A DNA stretch of 7,560 nucleotides from Blastococcus sp. (GTDB lineage Bacteria; Actinomycetota; Actinomycetes; Mycobacteriales; Geodermatophilaceae): NCBI GenBank assembly GCA_025963345.1, contig JAOPUS010000092.1, forward strand, positions 1 to 7,560, written 5' to 3'. How positions within the stretch are numbered: position 1 is the first letter of the stretch; each line of letters starts with the position of its first letter. A model generated the notes under the pieces. It did no database searches. It was not told the origin of the DNA and worked only from the letters and a program-made list of their open reading frames with translations. The position numbers were made by a program, and so were the translations under genes. Below, piece by piece: positions 5,825 to 7,560 of this stretch.

Positions 5825-6540
5825 GTGCCGAGGCCGCGTCAGAGGCCGAGGCCCACGACCACAGCCACTCCGACGTCTCCGGGGGCTGGCTGCGCGCGGC
5901 GGTCTTCGGCGCCATGGACGGCCTGGTGACCAACACCGCGCTCGTCGCGGGCGTCGGTGGCGGCGGAGCCGGGCCGCGCGCCATCGTCCTTGCCGGGGTG
6001 GCCAGTCTGGTCGCCGGCGCGATCTCGATGGCCCTCGGTGAGTACACGTCGGTGAAGACCCAGAACGAGCAGCTCGACCTCGAGGTCGAGAAGGAGCGGC
6101 GGGAGCTCGAGCGCAATCCCGAGGGCGAGCTGGCCGAGCTCACGGCGATGCTGCGGGTGCGCGGCGTGGACGACGGTCTGGCCGAACGGGTCGCCGCCCA
6201 GTTGTCGAAGGACCCCGAGATGGCGCTGCGCCTGCACGTGGTCGCCGAGCTGGGGCTCAACCCCGAGGACAAGCCCTCGCCCCGGGTGGCCGCGGTGTCG
6301 TCGTTCCTGACCTTCGGGACCGGGGCGCTGCTCCCGCTCCTGCCCTACCTCTTCGGCGTCTCGGTGCTGTGGCCGGCGCTGCTCTTCGGCGGGGTCGGCC
6401 TGCTCGTGGCCGGAGCGCTGTCCTCGCGCTTCACCCCGCGGCCGTGGTGGTACGCCGGGTTGCGGCAGCTGCTCTTCGGGGCGGCCGCGGCCGGGATCAC
6501 CTACGCCGTCGGAGCAGCGATCGGCGTCGGCGTCAGCTGA
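5821..6540 (+). CDS. VIT1/CCC1-family iron/manganese transporter
   Basis: VIT/CCC1 proteins move Fe2+ or Mn2+ across membranes by proton antiport. The 239-residue protein has the family's plan. An N-terminal tail with HDHSHSD (12-18) comes first, then TM1 containing GAMDGLVTNTALVAGV (30-45) with the conserved Asp33, and TM2 with the AGAISMALGEYTS segment (65-77), whose Met70 and Glu74 are expected metal-path residues. A charged cytosolic insert (about 80-150) rich in Glu follows, with the characteristic AELGLNPED end, and then three hydrophobic helices (about 156-178, 182-201 and 213-236). The Glu-rich insert corresponds to the metal-binding domain of plant VIT1. GTG 5821 starts inside the rlmN stop (GTGA, 4-base overlap), so translation is probably coupled. 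Fe versus Mn cannot be decided, and the direction is presumably out of the cytosol. Confidence 0.92.
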   Translation: MSAEAASEAEAHDHSHSDVSGGWLRAAVFGAMDGLVTNTALVAGVGGGGAGPRAIVLAGVASLVAGAISMALGEYTSVKTQNEQLDLEVEKERRELERNPEGELAELTAMLRVRGVDDGLAERVAAQLSKDPEMALRLHVVAELGLNPEDKPSPRVAAVSSFLTFGTGALLPLLPYLFGVSVLWPALLFGGVGLLVAGALSSRFTPRPWWYAGLRQLLFGAAAAGITYAVGAAIGVGVS

Positions 6541-6544
6541 GCGG

Positions 6545-6600
6545 CCCCGTCTCGGGTCCCGCTCCGAGTCTGCGAGGAGTGGGGAGGACGGGGTTCTTTC
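6545..6600 (+). terminator. Possible intrinsic terminator after the transporter gene
   Basis: CCCCGTC (6545-6551) is perfectly complementary to GACGGGG (6587-6593), and the T-rich TTCTTTC (6594-6600) follows directly, as for a rho-independent terminator read on the + strand. The loop is long (35 bases) but contains a smaller CTCGG/CCGAG hairpin (6551-6555 with 6564-6568), which shares base 6551 with the outer stem, so the two compete at that position. The site lies between the convergent ends of the transporter and the DUF2631-like gene. Actinobacterial terminators often lack clear U-tracts, so this is tentative. Confidence 0.35.
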
Positions 6601-6900
6601 TCAGCGACTGCGCCAGGCGTTCTTCCGCCGGCGGGCGTCGGCCACGATGAGGACCACCATCAGCGCGGCGAAGCCGATCAGCCAGAGGTCCTCCATCTTG
6701 CCTTCGTGGTTGCCGAAGAGCATGGCCAGCAGGAACAGGATGGGGATGATCGCGAGGCGGCGGCCCCACGTGCCCATCTCGCCGTGCCAACCCCACTCCT
6801 CGGGGCGCTCGTGCTCGACGGGGTGCTCGTCGGTACGGACGACGCCCTCTTCGCGACCAGGCTGGTTGACCCGCTGCGTATCGCTCACGCGGTAGATCAT
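6601..6900 (-). CDS. Small two-helix membrane protein, DUF2631-like
   Basis: The function is unknown. The 99-residue product has a polar, acidic N-terminal half including HPVEHERPEEWGWHG (26-40) and then two hydrophobic segments, RLAIIPILFLLAMLFG (about 48-63) and LWLIGFAALMVVLIVA (about 72-87). A basic tail (ARRRKNAWRSR) comes last. The E/P-rich stretch ending WGW before two helices resembles the actinobacterial DUF2631 family, which in M. tuberculosis has a member (Rv2876, from memory) in this same chromosomal neighbourhood. I could not confirm the family by search. The hairpin of two helices with a charged tail suggests an inner-membrane anchor or small complex subunit. ATG 6900 has no Shine-Dalgarno. 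GTG 6888 (95 residues, beginning MSDTQRVNQ) may be the real start from a leaderless mRNA. It is divergent from dxr and convergent with the transporter gene. Confidence 0.75.
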   Translation of the reverse strand: MIYRVSDTQRVNQPGREEGVVRTDEHPVEHERPEEWGWHGEMGTWGRRLAIIPILFLLAMLFGNHEGKMEDLWLIGFAALMVVLIVADARRRKNAWRSR

Positions 6901-6901
6901 G
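6896..6901 (-). promoter_or_regulatory. Possible -10 element CATGAT for the DUF2631-like gene
   Basis: Read on the minus strand, CATGAT matches five of six bases of TATAAT-type TANNNT elements in the TATGAT form, and lies seven bases before the in-frame GTG at 6888. That spacing would place the transcript start at or next to the start codon. No good -35 element was found, which is common in actinobacteria. Confidence 0.3.
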
Positions 6902-6971
6902 GCAGGAGGTTCGCCGGAACACGCTGCGAGGTGGCGCGGGGACGGTGTCGTGTCATCGGCGAGGCGGCCTC

Positions 6972-6979
6972 GGGGAGGA
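6972..6979 (+). promoter_or_regulatory. dxr ribosome binding site GGGGAGGA
   Basis: A strong Shine-Dalgarno seven bases before GTG 6987. It fixes the dxr start; the ATG formed at 6979-6981 is out of frame. Confidence 0.8.
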
Positions 6980-6986
6980 TGTATTC

Positions 6987-7560
6987 GTGAGTTCCCCCCG
7001 CGAGATCACCGTGTTGGGCTCCACCGGCTCCATCGGCCGGCAGGCCATCGCGGTGGCGCAGCAGAATCCGGAGCGGTTGCGGATCACCGGCCTGGCCGCC
7101 GGTGGAGGTGACGTGGCCCGGCTGGCCGAGCAGGCCCTCGCCCTCGGCGTCCGCACCGTCGCCGTCGCCCGTGCCACCGCCGCCCAGGACCTGCAGTTGG
7201 CGTTCTACGCAGCGGCGTCCACGCGCGGCTGGGCGAAGGGGGAGTACGCGCTCCCGGAGATCCTCGCCGGACCCCGGGCGGCCGAGGAGCTCGCCGCCCG
7301 CCCGGCCGACGTCGTGCTCAACGGGATCACCGGCTCGATCGGCCTCGGTCCCACGCTCTCGGCGCTGAAGGCAGGCCGCACCGTTGCCCTGGCGAACAAG
7401 GAGTCGCTGGTCGCCGGGGGAGACCTGGTCACCGCGGCCGCGGCACCCGGGCAGCTCGTCCCGGTCGACTCCGAGCACTCGGCGCTCGCGCAGTGCCTGC
7501 GCGGCGGCGCCCGCGGCGAGGTCGCGCGGCTCGTGCTCACCGCCAGCGGCGGCCCGTTCC
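6987..7560 (+). CDS. dxr: 1-deoxy-D-xylulose 5-phosphate reductoisomerase, N-terminal part (3' end outside window)
   Basis: Dxr (IspC) converts 1-deoxy-D-xylulose 5-phosphate to 2-C-methyl-D-erythritol 4-phosphate with NADPH, the committed step of the MEP isoprenoid pathway and the target of fosmidomycin. The first 191 codons are present and open to the window edge. The NADPH-binding loop LGSTGSIG (10-17) is immediately after the start. NGITGSIGL (112-120) and LANKESLV (135-142) are standard, and VDSEHSA (160-166) supplies the metal ligands Asp161 and Glu163 of the active site. TASGGPF (185-191) begins the next conserved segment before the sequence ends. No frameshift was found on codon-by-codon reading. 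The strong upstream Shine-Dalgarno indicates efficient translation. It is divergent from the DUF2631-like gene over 86 bases, with no clear promoter seen. Confidence 0.97.
   Translation, partial: MSSPREITVLGSTGSIGRQAIAVAQQNPERLRITGLAAGGGDVARLAEQALALGVRTVAVARATAAQDLQLAFYAAASTRGWAKGEYALPEILAGPRAAEELAARPADVVLNGITGSIGLGPTLSALKAGRTVALANKESLVAGGDLVTAAAAPGQLVPVDSEHSALAQCLRGGARGEVARLVLTASGGPF

Noticed and set aside
6909..6920. GTTC-GCCG-GAAC dyad in the DUF2631-dxr divergent region
   Set aside because: Only 4-bp arms; expected by chance in a sequence of this composition and not repeated nearby.
6899..7111. 70-codon + strand frame with AGGAGG just after its ATG
   Set aside because: The AGGAGG lies inside the frame, not before the start, and the product overlaps dxr out of frame with no recognisable features.

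Overview
The window is a dense, GC-rich stretch of an actinobacterial chromosome. Codons end overwhelmingly in G or C, GTG starts are common, and the backbone pyrH-frr-cdsA ... rlmN ... dxr follows the order I know from mycobacteria and relatives. Gene content suggests a Geodermatophilaceae-like or related high-GC actinobacterium, but the family assignment is inference and no rRNA is present to anchor it. No tRNA, rRNA, CRISPR array, insertion sequence or prophage gene was seen. No stretch of 300 bases lacks a gene; the longest gaps are under 100 bases.

Layout. Bases 1-2009 (+) carry the end of pyrH (UMP kinase), complete frr (ribosome recycling factor) and cdsA (CDP-diacylglycerol synthase) with a long proline-rich N-terminal extension. 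Bases 2022-4567 hold three genes on alternating strands. They are a DUF952 plus GNAT-type acetyltransferase fusion (-), a SpoU/TrmH-family RNA methyltransferase (+) and a polyphosphate kinase 2 family enzyme (-), packed with gaps of 12, 17 and 0 bases. From 4649 rlmN (+) overlaps by 4 bases with a VIT1/CCC1-type iron/manganese transporter gene (+). A small two-helix membrane protein resembling DUF2631 (-) follows, and the window ends inside dxr (+), the first committed step of the MEP isoprenoid pathway.

How the genes work together. pyrH, frr and cdsA form a housekeeping operon for pyrimidine nucleotides, ribosome recycling and phospholipid precursors. rlmN and the transporter look translationally coupled, which may join an iron-sulfur RNA methyltransferase to iron handling; this is a hypothesis. 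The three alternating-strand genes sit between cdsA and rlmN, which are adjacent in Mycobacterium tuberculosis, and look like accessory material placed in a conserved backbone.

Most of the window is recognisable and ordinary, and I did not find a clearly undescribed system. The points most worth a second look are the three-part DUF952/GNAT protein, three adjacent inverted repeats in the ppk2-rlmN divergent region, the rlmN-transporter coupling, and likely leaderless starts for the TrmH-family and DUF2631-like genes.
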